Of a DNA stretch of 64,000 bases, positions 56,664 through 64,000 are shown in pieces (the first letter of the stretch is position 1; every line of letters begins with the position of its first letter). The DNA is from Alloalcanivorax balearicus MACL04 (GTDB taxonomy: Bacteria; Pseudomonadota; Gammaproteobacteria; Pseudomonadales; Alcanivoracaceae): positions 124,001 through 188,000 of the forward strand of contig NZ_ARXS01000005.1 in assembly GCF_025532145.1 (NCBI RefSeq), read 5' to 3'. The position numbers and the translations under genes were made by a program. The notes beneath the pieces were generated by a model, which was not told the DNA's origin, made no database searches, and worked only from the letters and a program-made list of their open reading frames with translations.

Positions 56664-56741
56664 GCTGTGGGAGCTTGCTTGCAAGCGAATATTTCCAATC
56701 GTTCGAGTGAGCCCCATTCGCTTGCAAGCAAGCTCCCACAG
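56664..56741. repeat. REP-like inverted pair C
   Basis: GCTGTGGGAGCTTGCTTGCAAGC... (56664-56690) and its inverted copy ending ...GCAAGCTCCCACAG (56716-56741) differ from the other clusters mainly in the GCTTGCTTGCAAGC core. They can form a long hairpin between prs and rplY, so they may end the prs transcript. The best-conserved copies in the window are here and at 5861. Confidence 0.8.
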
Positions 56742-56886
56742 AAAGCGTATTGGCCGGGGCATCTGGCGTCCGGCGGCCTTTTCCGGCATAATCCGCCCCC
56801 TTCCGGCCCGTTGCCGGTTTTATTCGACTGATCCCTCCCGGTGCGCCTGGTCGCGGGGTGCCGTGGAGCTTTACTGGAGAACACTC

Positions 56887-57534
56887 ATGAGCAATGAGTT
56901 TGTACTGAACGCTGAAGCACGCAGCGACAAGGGGAAAGGTGCGAGCCGCCGCCTGCGTCGTCTGCAAGACCGGGTTCCCGCCGTTCTCTACGGTGGTACC
57001 GCCGAGCCCACCATGTTGTCCCTGGAAATGCGCGAGCTGCGCAAAGCCCTGGAAAACGAAGCCTTCTACAGCCACGTGCTGACCCTGCAACTGGAAGGCA
57101 AAGAGCACCAGGCGGTACTGCGTGATCTGCAGCGCCATCCGTCCAGCGGCTTCCCGATCCACGCTGACTTTCTGCGCGTGGACACCAGCCATGCCATCAC
57201 CATGACCGTTCCGCTGCACTTCATTAACGAAGAAACCAGCGTCGGCGTGAAGAAGGAAGGCGGTGAAATCCACCATAATGTGTCCGAGGTTCAGGTCAGC
57301 TGTCTGCCGCAGGACCTGCCGGAATTCATCGAAGTGGACATGGCCGACGTCGCACTGGAGCAGGTGGTTCACCTGTCCGATCTGGTGCTGCCGAAAGGCG
57401 TGACCCTGGTCGAGCTGAGCCACGGCGAGAGCCACGACCAGCCGGTAGCCGCGGTGCACAAACCGAAAGTGCGTGGCGGTAGCGACGACGCCGAAGAAGG
57501 CGGCGAGGCGGAAGAAGGCGAAGGCCAGGAATAA
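56887..57534 (+). CDS. rplY: Ribosomal protein bL25, general stress CTC form
   Basis: bL25 binds 5S rRNA. The 215 residues are the long CTC/TL5 version: N-terminal [33 protein letters not shown], then [33 protein letters not shown], and a C-terminal beta-domain ([46 protein letters not shown]). The end is a very acidic tail ([16 protein letters not shown]). GGAG stands seven bases before the ATG. A terminator follows. Confidence 0.95.
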   Translation: MSNEFVLNAEARSDKGKGASRRLRRLQDRVPAVLYGGTAEPTMLSLEMRELRKALENEAFYSHVLTLQLEGKEHQAVLRDLQRHPSSGFPIHADFLRVDTSHAITMTVPLHFINEETSVGVKKEGGEIHHNVSEVQVSCLPQDLPEFIEVDMADVALEQVVHLSDLVLPKGVTLVELSHGESHDQPVAAVHKPKVRGGSDDAEEGGEAEEGEGQE

Positions 57535-57549
57535 TCGGCCCGAGACGAA

Positions 57550-57576
57550 ACGGGGGCCTCGGCCCCCGTTTTTTTT
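57550..57576 (+). terminator. Intrinsic terminator after rplY
   Basis: CGGGGGCC and GGCCCCCG form a GC-only stem with a two- to four-base loop, followed at once by eight T (57569-57576). This is the clearest Rho-independent terminator in the window. It separates rplY from pth, whose ribosome site lies just after. Confidence 0.93.
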
Positions 57577-57593
57577 GATTCCAGGATAAGGAA

Positions 57594-58178
57594 ATGGCAC
57601 AGGTTCAACTGATCGTCGGCCTCGGCAACCCGGGGCAGGAATACGAGCAGACCCGCCACAACGCTGGCGTCTGGTACGTGGACGCGCTGGCCCGTGCCCA
57701 TGGGGTTCACCTCAACGAGGAGAAGAAGTACTTCGGCGTCACCGGTACTTTTACCTTCGAGGGCGAAACCATCCGCCTGCTGGTCCCCACCACCTTCATG
57801 AACCGCAGCGGCCAATCCACCTCCGCCCTGGCCAACTTCTTCAAGATCCCCACCGAGCAAATCCTGGTCGCCCATGATGAACTGGATCTGCCGCCCGGCA
57901 CCGCCCGGTTCAAGCAAGGCGGCGGGCACGGCGGCCACAATGGCCTCAAGGACATCATCAGCCGCCACGGCAACAACCGGAACTTTTACCGGCTGCGCAT
58001 CGGCATCGGCCACCCGGGCAGCGCCCAGCTGGTCACGCCCCATGTGCTTAACAAGCCGTCCACCGCCGACCGTACGCTTATTGAACACGCCATCGACGAA
58101 GCGGTGCGTTATACCCCCGATTTGCTGCGCGGCGATCTGAACAGCGCCATGAACCACCTGAACGGCTTTCGCGCCTGA
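57594..58178 (+). CDS. pth: Peptidyl-tRNA hydrolase
   Basis: Pth frees peptides from prematurely released peptidyl-tRNA. The 194 residues show [29 protein letters not shown] with the catalytic His, the [17 protein letters not shown] motif, and [28 protein letters not shown] with the conserved Asp. The C-terminus ([10 protein letters not shown]) is normal. The order rplY-pth-ychF is interrupted here only by the reverse-strand GST gene. A ribosome site AAGGAA precedes the ATG. Confidence 0.96.
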   Translation: MAQVQLIVGLGNPGQEYEQTRHNAGVWYVDALARAHGVHLNEEKKYFGVTGTFTFEGETIRLLVPTTFMNRSGQSTSALANFFKIPTEQILVAHDELDLPPGTARFKQGGGHGGHNGLKDIISRHGNNRNFYRLRIGIGHPGSAQLVTPHVLNKPSTADRTLIEHAIDEAVRYTPDLLRGDLNSAMNHLNGFRA

Positions 58179-58199
58179 CCTCCGGATCCACGCCCCGCA

Positions 58200-58940
58200 C
58201 TATCTATCACGCAGGTAACGTTCCTTCACCCATTGCCCGGCAGGGCGTTCACGGACCAACCGGAACTGATGCCGGACCGGCTCCGGCAAGCTGGAAACCT
58301 CGATCCCTTCCCAAGGGGTACCGGCAATTCCCATCATCGGCGCCAGCAGACTGGCGGCGGTAATGTCCGCCAGCGTCAGACGATCCCCCACCAGATAGTC
58401 TCCCCCGTTTTGTACCAGCAGCGTCTCCACCAGGGTCAGACCGTCCTCCACCCGCTCACCGGCATAAACCACCGATTTCGGATTGATGGCGTATTTGCGG
58501 CGGATGGCTTCACGCAATGGCGGCGCCAGCAATCGTGTCAGCCAGGGGGCCATTCCCGCCGGTGCCAGCAGTAACTCCATGGTTTCCGGGCGATCCAGCA
58601 CATGCCCGTACATCCAGGTTCGCAGATGGACACCCAGGCGATCGAACTGCTGCTCCAGTTCAATGACCCGGTGACGCGAAGCCGCATCCTCGGGAATCAG
58701 GGAGCGCTCGGGATAGTACTTCTCCAGGTAATAGGCGATTTTGGTGGAATCCCCCACCTTGCGATCACCGTCGCGCAACACCGGCACGGTACCGATCCGG
58801 GCCAGCCAGCGGGTCCGTGGCCAGTGCGCCCCGGGCAGCAGGTCACGGGTCTCGTAGGCCAGTCCCTTATGCTCCAATTGCCAACGGCTTTTCTCGCAGT
58901 AATGGGAAATGGGAAACTGGTAAAGGATACGCATGATCAT
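58200..58940 (-). CDS. Glutathione S-transferase family protein
   Basis: The 246 residues have a thioredoxin-like N-terminal domain (RILYQFPISHYCEKSRWQLEHKGLAYETRDLLPG, then IGTVPVLRDGDRKVGDSTKIAYYLEKYYPE with the 'VP-x-L-x-D-x-x-x-x-x-x-S' glutathione site). A C-terminal helical domain follows (YLVGDRLTLADITAASLLAPMM). The SHYCEKSRW motif places a cysteine in the active-site region, unlike tyrosine-type GSTs. It lies on the opposite strand between pth and ychF, which is unusual in this otherwise conserved block. The product may start at the ATG at 58940 or 58934. Substrate unknown. Confidence 0.85.
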   Translation of the reverse strand: MIMRILYQFPISHYCEKSRWQLEHKGLAYETRDLLPGAHWPRTRWLARIGTVPVLRDGDRKVGDSTKIAYYLEKYYPERSLIPEDAASRHRVIELEQQFDRLGVHLRTWMYGHVLDRPETMELLLAPAGMAPWLTRLLAPPLREAIRRKYAINPKSVVYAGERVEDGLTLVETLLVQNGGDYLVGDRLTLADITAASLLAPMMGIAGTPWEGIEVSSLPEPVRHQFRLVRERPAGQWVKERYLRDR

Positions 58941-59099
58941 CAGACTCTTGGTTTTCTGACCGACCAGTCTAGCGGCGCCTCATAGCCGCCCTCCCGGCGC
59001 CAGCGCCTGGCCGCCCCGGCTCCCTGGCAACCCGCCGGGACGGTCGCTTTTTGCCGACGGCTTGAGTAGCATTGCGCCCTCGAACGTGGAGGTATGGCT

Positions 59100-60191
59100 A
59101 TGGGTATTCAGTGCGGCATCGTGGGACTCCCCAACGTGGGCAAGTCCACTCTTTTCAACGCCTTGACCAAGGCGGGCATCGACGCCGAAAACTTCCCTTT
59201 TTGCACCATCGAGCCGAACACCGGCGTGGTGCCCATCCCTGATCCACGGCAGGATAAGCTGGCCGCCATCGTCAACCCGGAACGGGTGCTGCCGGCCACC
59301 ATGGAATTCGTCGACATCGCCGGCCTGGTGGCCGGCGCCTCCAAGGGCGAAGGCCTGGGTAATCAGTTCCTGGCCAACATTCGCGAAACCGACGCCATCG
59401 CCCATGTGGTCCGCTGCTTCGATGACGAAAACGTGATCCACGTGTCCGGCAAGGTGTCGCCACTGGACGACATCGCCGTCATCAATACTGAACTGGCGCT
59501 GGCCGATCTGGACACCGTGGAACGCGCCCATCAACGCGCTACCAAGGCCGCCAAAGGCCAGAACAAGGAAGCTCAGGCACTGTTGCCGGTACTGGACAAG
59601 GTGCTGCCGATGTTGAACGAAGGCGAACCAGCCCGGGCCGTCGAACTGAGCGACGACGAACGCAAGCAACTGCGCAGTCTCAACCTGCTCACCCTCAAAC
59701 CCACCATGTACATCGCCAACGTGGACGAGGACGGCTTCGACAATAACCCGCTGTTGGACGCGGTGCGGGAACTGGCGGAAAAGGAAAACGCGTCGGTAGT
59801 GCCAATCTGCGCCAAAATCGAAGCGGAAATCGCCGAGTTGGACGATGACGAAAAAGCCGATTTCCTGGCGGACCTGGGCATGGAAGAGCCTGGCCTGAAC
59901 CGGGTGATCCGCGCCGGCTACACCCTGCTCGGCCTGCACACCTATTTCACCGCCGGCAAAAAGGAAGTACGCGCTTGGACCGTCAAGGTCGGCGCCACCG
60001 CCCCGCAAGCCGCCGGCGTCATCCACACCGACTTCGAAAAAGGCTTTATCCGCGCCGAGGTCACCGCCTACGACGACTATGTCGCCTACAACGGCGAACA
60101 AGGCGCCAAGGACGCCGGCAAGTGGCGCCTGGAAGGCAAGGAGTACGTGGTCAAGGATGGCGACGTGGTGCACTTCCGCTTCAACGTCTGA
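59100..60191 (+). CDS. ychF: Ribosome-binding ATPase YchF
   Basis: YchF is an Obg-related ATPase that binds ribosomes and affects redox stress. The 363 residues include the P-loop [22 protein letters not shown], the G3 motif [31 protein letters not shown] and the shifted G4 motif [13 protein letters not shown] (N-x-x-E type). The C-terminal TGS domain is complete ([41 protein letters not shown]). An ATG two codons upstream exists, but GGAGG is spaced seven bases only from the ATG at 59100. Confidence 0.97.
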   Translation: MGIQCGIVGLPNVGKSTLFNALTKAGIDAENFPFCTIEPNTGVVPIPDPRQDKLAAIVNPERVLPATMEFVDIAGLVAGASKGEGLGNQFLANIRETDAIAHVVRCFDDENVIHVSGKVSPLDDIAVINTELALADLDTVERAHQRATKAAKGQNKEAQALLPVLDKVLPMLNEGEPARAVELSDDERKQLRSLNLLTLKPTMYIANVDEDGFDNNPLLDAVRELAEKENASVVPICAKIEAEIAELDDDEKADFLADLGMEEPGLNRVIRAGYTLLGLHTYFTAGKKEVRAWTVKVGATAPQAAGVIHTDFEKGFIRAEVTAYDDYVAYNGEQGAKDAGKWRLEGKEYVVKDGDVVHFRFNV

Positions 60192-60238
60192 TCCTGCTTG
60201 CTCCGCGCCACAGGCGACCAGGACCAGCCCGCCCGTCA

Positions 60239-60266
60239 GGCGGAAACCGCCCCGCCGGTTTCCGCC
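60239..60266 (+). terminator. Strong hairpin after ychF
   Basis: GGCGGAAACCG and CGGTTTCCGCC form a perfect 11-bp stem with a 6-nt loop, 48 nt past the ychF stop. No T-run follows (CATGAACC), so it may be a Rho-dependent or stabilising 3' end. Confidence 0.55.
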
Positions 60267-60384
60267 CATGAACCTTTCAGCCCACCTTCAATCAGACAGC
60301 AGCCTGCTTACGGATAGACACCGTTTAACTTTCAATGGGACGGCGCCATACTGCCTTTCCTGAATACGGATAAGAGGGCTATCG

Positions 60385-61005
60385 GTGCCAGGTGGGAAGA
60401 TCGCGGTTGCCGGTTTGCTGCTCGCCGCCGGCGAGGCCCGCCGCATGGGATCAGGCGGACAACATAAACTGTTGGCCGAATTCGACGGCTGTGCGCTGGT
60501 AAGACGATCAGCGCAAACCCTGTTGTCGTCCCGCCTTTGCCCGGTCATCGTCGTCACCGGACATCGATACCGGCAAATCGAAGCCGAACTGCAAGGGCTC
60601 GAAGTGGAAGCGCTCCTCAACCCCGCCTACACCACTGGCATGGGGAGCTCGCTTGCCTGTGGGTTTTCCCACCAGGCGATCGCGGAAGCGGACGGCACTC
60701 TGGTGATGCTGGCTGATATGCCGGCGATCAACCCGGATCACATCGACCGGCTGGTCCGGACCTTCCGCCAGCACGGCGGCAATGTGATCGTGCGCGCAAG
60801 CTGCAACGGACAAAGGGGCAATCCCGTTATCATTCCCAAGGCCCTTTATGGCGCCATGCGGCACCTGTCCGGCGATAGCGGAGCGCGGTCATTGGTCGAG
60901 CGGTCGGAGCTGCCGATCGTCGACGTGGAAACCGGTCCCGCCGCGCTTCTCGACGTCGACACGCCAGAAGCGGTCATCCGGGCAGGCGGCGTACTGAAAA
61001 ACTGA
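60385..61005 (+). CDS. MocA-like molybdenum cofactor nucleotidyltransferase
   Basis: The 206 residues have the nucleotidyltransferase signature VAGLLLAAGEARRMGSGGQHKLLAEFDG (with L-A-A-G-x-x-x-R-M-G and a Lys). Further motifs are HRYRQIEAELQGLEVEALLNPAYTTGMGSSLACGF, MLADMPAINPDHIDRLV and the C-terminal DVDTPEAVIRAGG. The GMGSSL motif points to MocA (CTP:molybdopterin cytidylyltransferase) rather than MobA. MocA makes the MCD form used by xanthine-dehydrogenase-type enzymes, which fits the molybdenum hydroxylase genes downstream. The start is GTG. It converges on xdhC. Confidence 0.85.
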   Translation: MPGGKIAVAGLLLAAGEARRMGSGGQHKLLAEFDGCALVRRSAQTLLSSRLCPVIVVTGHRYRQIEAELQGLEVEALLNPAYTTGMGSSLACGFSHQAIAEADGTLVMLADMPAINPDHIDRLVRTFRQHGGNVIVRASCNGQRGNPVIIPKALYGAMRHLSGDSGARSLVERSELPIVDVETGPAALLDVDTPEAVIRAGGVLKN

Positions 61006-61043
61006 CCGCCGCCAGCGCCTGGCACGATCAACCTTACCGATAT

Positions 61044-62015
61044 TCAGACGAAGGTCGCCAAGCGTGTCGCGGCGACATCGGCGAGCACCGAAATGGCCAG
61101 GGAAGACGCCTCTCTTGCCGGCCCGAACAGGCCAATCGGCGCCTTGATCCGGGCCAGTTCCTCATCACTGAAACCCAGGCCGCGCAAACGTTCGATACGT
61201 TTGCGATGGGTTCGGGTACTGCCCAGGGCGCCGAGGTAAAAGCCCGGAGCCTTCAGCGCCTTTTCCAGGAACGGCAGTTCCGCGTCCAGATCGTGATGCA
61301 GAAGCACAATGGCGCTATAGGCATCAGCCACCCCGTCCAGCCCTTCCGCGGCCCGGGAGGGGTCGAGAACGACGGCATCATAGCCCGAGCATTCCGCCAG
61401 CAGGGCAACGCGTTCCGCTTCGATGCCGCGCCCCGATATCACCACGCGCGTCGCCGGACGATAGACCGAAACAAAGGTGTCGCCGTGCCAGCCCGCCTGT
61501 TCGGGCGGCGCCACACAGCTCAACGATTGCTGTTGTGGTGCGTAAGCCAGCCCGGCCGGGCAACGCTTGCCGAGACACTCGACAACCTGATCGATGGCGT
61601 CGATGTCTCTGAGCACATGAATGGCGACGGTGATGCCGCCTCCGCAGGGCAAAACGATGTCAAAAAATGGCGAGCCCTCGCCGTAGAGCACGGACCGATC
61701 ACCACCCTCGGATATGGCAAGAAGCGCCTCGGCCGCGACGGCCGCTTCCACACAGCCACCAGAAACGAAGCCGGCGAATTCGCCCTCCTCGGTGACCACA
61801 ACCTGCGAGCCAAGCGCGCGCGCCGCGCCTCCCCTTATGCCAACGAGCATGGCGATCGCCACACCGCCTCCGCGGAAACCGGCCCGCGCGAATTTCAGCA
61901 GTTCCAGCGGATCATCGGTCCGCAGCGTTCGGACCGGCGATGTGTTGACCCAGTGGCTTTCCTTCAAGACCGGCTCCGAAACAGATCCATCCGTGGCCCG
62001 GCTTGCGACATTCAA
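61044..62015 (-). CDS. XdhC/CoxI-family molybdenum hydroxylase maturation factor
   Basis: The 323 residues have an N-terminal XdhC/CoxI domain (GGVAIAMLVGIRGGAARALGSQVVVTEEGEFAGFVSGGCVEAAVAAEAL, with the GCVE motif) and a C-terminal Rossmann domain (TRVVISGRGIEAERVALLAECSGYDAVVLDPS; GFYLGALGSTRTHRKRIERLRGLGF). Such proteins insert or protect the molybdenum cofactor in XDH-type enzymes. No ATG fits the start of the domain. A TTG at 62015 overlaps the upstream stop (TTGA) and is my choice; a longer frame would run into the large-subunit gene. Confidence 0.85.
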   Translation of the reverse strand: MNVASRATDGSVSEPVLKESHWVNTSPVRTLRTDDPLELLKFARAGFRGGGVAIAMLVGIRGGAARALGSQVVVTEEGEFAGFVSGGCVEAAVAAEALLAISEGGDRSVLYGEGSPFFDIVLPCGGGITVAIHVLRDIDAIDQVVECLGKRCPAGLAYAPQQQSLSCVAPPEQAGWHGDTFVSVYRPATRVVISGRGIEAERVALLAECSGYDAVVLDPSRAAEGLDGVADAYSAIVLLHHDLDAELPFLEKALKAPGFYLGALGSTRTHRKRIERLRGLGFSDEELARIKAPIGLFGPAREASSLAISVLADVAATRLATFV

Positions 62016-64000
62016 GCCACCGTCCCCACCGGCAGGCTGCGCACGCGCTTGCCGGTGGCGGCGAAGATGGCATTGCACAGGGCCGGGGCCACCGGTGGCA
62101 CCGGCGGCTCGCCCACACCGCCAGGCGGCAAATCATGGTCATCGTTGACCAGATGGGTACGTATCACCCGCGGCGAGGCATTGTGGCGCAGCACCTGGTA
62201 GTCATGGAAATTACTCTGCTTTACACGCCCTTTCTCGAAGGTAATCTCGCTGGTGAGCGCCAGACTCAGCCCCATCACGGCGCCGCCTTCCATCTGTGCG
62301 CGAATGCGCTCGGGGTTGATCTGCGGACCACAATCCATGGCCATATCCACCGCCAGCACCCGTACCTGGCCCTTCTCGTCCACGGCCACCTCGACCACGG
62401 TGGCGGTGTAGCTCATGAAGCTGTAACAGAAGGCCAGGCCCAGACCATGCCCCTTGGGAAGCTCGCGCCCCCATTTGGCGCCTTGGCAGGCGGCTTCGAT
62501 GACGCCTCGCAAGCGGCCGGTGTCATAAGGATAGCGTTCCGGTGACTCGGTGTAGTTCCAGGTGTCCGCCATGTCGCCGGGATCGATCTGGCGTGCTGGA
62601 CCGATCAGATCGAGCGCGAACTGCCGGTGGTCCTTGCCGGCACGGTGCGCCAGTTCCGCGATGAAACACTGCGCCGCGAAGGCGTGAGGGATATTGGCCA
62701 CCGAACGGAACCAGCCGATGCGGGCGTGGGCGGCAACCTCAGCGGTTTCGACCCGCACGTTCGGGATTTGATATGGCATGTTGATGGCCGACATGGCCGA
62801 CTCGAAAAGCTGCTGCCCCTTGGCACCTTCGGCGAACAGCGAGCCGATAGTGGGGGCGGCACTGCGGTGCAGCCAGGACCGAACCTTGCCGGTCTTGTCG
62901 ATGACCGCTTCCAGCCGTTCCGCCGAAACGGTGTGCAGGTAGTCGTGGTGGATATCGTCTTCGCGAGTCCACACCAGCTTGACCGGTGTCCCCTCGGGCA
63001 TGGCCCGGGCAACGATGGCCGCTTCATCAACATAGTCCGGCTTGGATTTCCGGCCGAAACCGCCTCCCAGCAACAGCACATTGACTTTGACGTCTTCCGG
63101 CTTGAGCTTCAGCCGGGTGGCGACCGCGGTCCGTGCCGCCTCCGGGTTCTGCACCGAGGTCCAGACCTCGGCGCGGCCCTCCTTGATTTGCACGGTGGCT
63201 ACCGGCGGCTCCATTGACGCATGCGCCAGGTGTGGGATGTAGTACTCGGCGGCGAACCGCTCCGTCTCGGCGGCGCCGTTCCACACACTCAGGGTGTCAC
63301 CGTTATCACGAATGGTTTTACCCGTTGCACGTGAAGCCTCCGCCAACGTCTTGCGGAAATCGGCGGAGTCGTAGCCGCCGTTGGGGCCATCGTCCCATTC
63401 TATCTCCAGTGCCTCACGGCCCTTGATCGCGGCCCAGGTGTTGCGTGCCACCACGGCAACGCCGCCCAGCGGCTGAAATGCCGGCGCCCCCTGGAAAGCG
63501 GGAATCTCCACCACTTTCAAAACACCGGGCACGGCCAACGCTTTCTCACTGTCGAAACGGCGCAGCTTGCCGCCCACCACGGGCGGGCGCGCCACCACCG
63601 CGTAGACCATGCCGGGCAGGCGCATATCCATGCCATAGGTGGCCTGCCCCTTGCCGATGGCCTCCAAGTCAACCAGACGCACCTGATTCTTGCCAATGTA
63701 GCGATAGTCGGCGCGCGCCTTGAGTTTGAGCTGTTCCGTCCCGGGTACCGGTTGCCGGGCCGCGTCGGCCGCCAGCTCACCATAGCCCAGACGTCGCCCG
63801 GAGCTCTGGTGAACCACTTCATGCCGCACCGCCTTGACCTCGGACACGGACACCGACCAGCGGGCCGCGGCAGCCGCTTCCAACATCTGTCGGGCCGCCG
63901 CGCCCGCGCGCCGCATCGGCATCAGAAAATGGCGCATGCTACGGGAGCCGTCCACATTCTGGTTGCCATAGCGAGCCTCGTTGGCTTCCGCCTGCACCAC
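62012..64000 (-). CDS. Molybdopterin-binding large subunit of an XDH-type hydroxylase (5' part outside window)
   Basis: The frame enters from the right edge, so the N-terminus is missing; 662 residues are visible. It resembles the large subunit of isoquinoline 1-oxidoreductase or aldehyde dehydrogenase (IorB/XDH family). Features are YGMDMRLPGMVYAVVARPPVVGGKLRRFDS, WTSVQNPEAARTAVATRLKLKPEDVKVNVLLLGGGFGRKSKPDYVDEAA, and QINPERIRAQMEGGAVMGLSLALTSEI. The catalytic Glu lies in LPPGGVGEPPVPPVAPALCNA. It overlaps XdhC by four bases. A 2Fe-2S small subunit is expected just outside the window. Substrate unknown. Confidence 0.88.
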   Translation of the reverse strand: MVQAEANEARYGNQNVDGSRSMRHFLMPMRRAGAAARQMLEAAAAARWSVSVSEVKAVRHEVVHQSSGRRLGYGELAADAARQPVPGTEQLKLKARADYRYIGKNQVRLVDLEAIGKGQATYGMDMRLPGMVYAVVARPPVVGGKLRRFDSEKALAVPGVLKVVEIPAFQGAPAFQPLGGVAVVARNTWAAIKGREALEIEWDDGPNGGYDSADFRKTLAEASRATGKTIRDNGDTLSVWNGAAETERFAAEYYIPHLAHASMEPPVATVQIKEGRAEVWTSVQNPEAARTAVATRLKLKPEDVKVNVLLLGGGFGRKSKPDYVDEAAIVARAMPEGTPVKLVWTREDDIHHDYLHTVSAERLEAVIDKTGKVRSWLHRSAAPTIGSLFAEGAKGQQLFESAMSAINMPYQIPNVRVETAEVAAHARIGWFRSVANIPHAFAAQCFIAELAHRAGKDHRQFALDLIGPARQIDPGDMADTWNYTESPERYPYDTGRLRGVIEAACQGAKWGRELPKGHGLGLAFCYSFMSYTATVVEVAVDEKGQVRVLAVDMAMDCGPQINPERIRAQMEGGAVMGLSLALTSEITFEKGRVKQSNFHDYQVLRHNASPRVIRTHLVNDDHDLPPGGVGEPPVPPVAPALCNAIFAATGKRVRSLPVGTVA

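Noticed and set aside
55633-57600. A 655-codon open frame on the minus strand opposite prs and rplY
   Set aside because: It crosses two certain genes, a REP pair and a terminator. No protein features are visible.

Overview
The window is GC-rich gammaproteobacterial chromosome. Two blocks of housekeeping genes keep the order I recall from Pseudomonas. Block one is gatB-gatA-gatC facing mreB-mreC-mreD-maf-yhdP-nitrilase-tldD ... darP-pmbA. Block two is moeB-prmC-prfA-hemA facing TPR-lolB-ispE-tRNA-Gln-prs-rplY-pth-ychF. Gene order, Pseudomonas-like REP repeats and many glycine-tethered lipoproteins suggest the Pseudomonadales/Oceanospirillales, with an Alcanivorax-like bacterium as my best guess. 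No insertion sequence, integrase, prophage or CRISPR array was seen.

Layout. 1-3.8 kb: an Hsp70 of the HscC type with a J-domain/RDD membrane protein, and a BPSS1780-type membrane protein. 3.8-17 kb: pmbA/tldD (a proteolytic pair), darP, an MFS transporter with a small cyclic-nucleotide-binding protein, a nitrilase, yhdP, maf and the MreBCD cell-shape operon. The RNase G gene usual between maf and yhdP is not there. 17-20.5 kb: the GatCAB tRNA amidotransferase. 20.5-48 kb: an accessory stretch between the two conserved blocks. It holds an S41 peptidase lipoprotein, a crotonase, and a type VI secretion module (vgrG, a Tli4-like immunity lipoprotein and a Tle4-like lipase). A flavin monooxygenase follows, then an unrecognised five-gene envelope cluster, a DUF2339/DUF3999 pair, cytochrome b561, a VWA lipoprotein, a second cyclic-nucleotide-binding protein, a hybrid histidine kinase with a LuxR-type regulator, and two small exported proteins. 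48-60 kb: the second housekeeping block. 60.4-64 kb: a molybdenum-hydroxylase locus (MocA-like, XdhC-like and a truncated molybdopterin-binding large subunit).

The most interesting readings are these. (1) The vgrG-immunity-lipase module resembles the Pseudomonas Tle4/Tli4 arrangement, and the immunity gene's start codon lies in a perfect 12-bp inverted repeat followed by nine T. (2) The palindrome CCCTACC-NN-GGTAGGG occurs once just upstream of the response regulator and once upstream of the VWA lipoprotein gene, which suggests a small regulon. (3) An FNR/Anr-type box sits at class II spacing before cytochrome b561. (4) The five-gene envelope cluster has a readable promoter and a coupled 10-residue leader peptide. 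(5) A perfect 12-bp hairpin lies between mreB and mreC. All positions and motifs were read by eye; family names rest on remembered family features, not on database searches.
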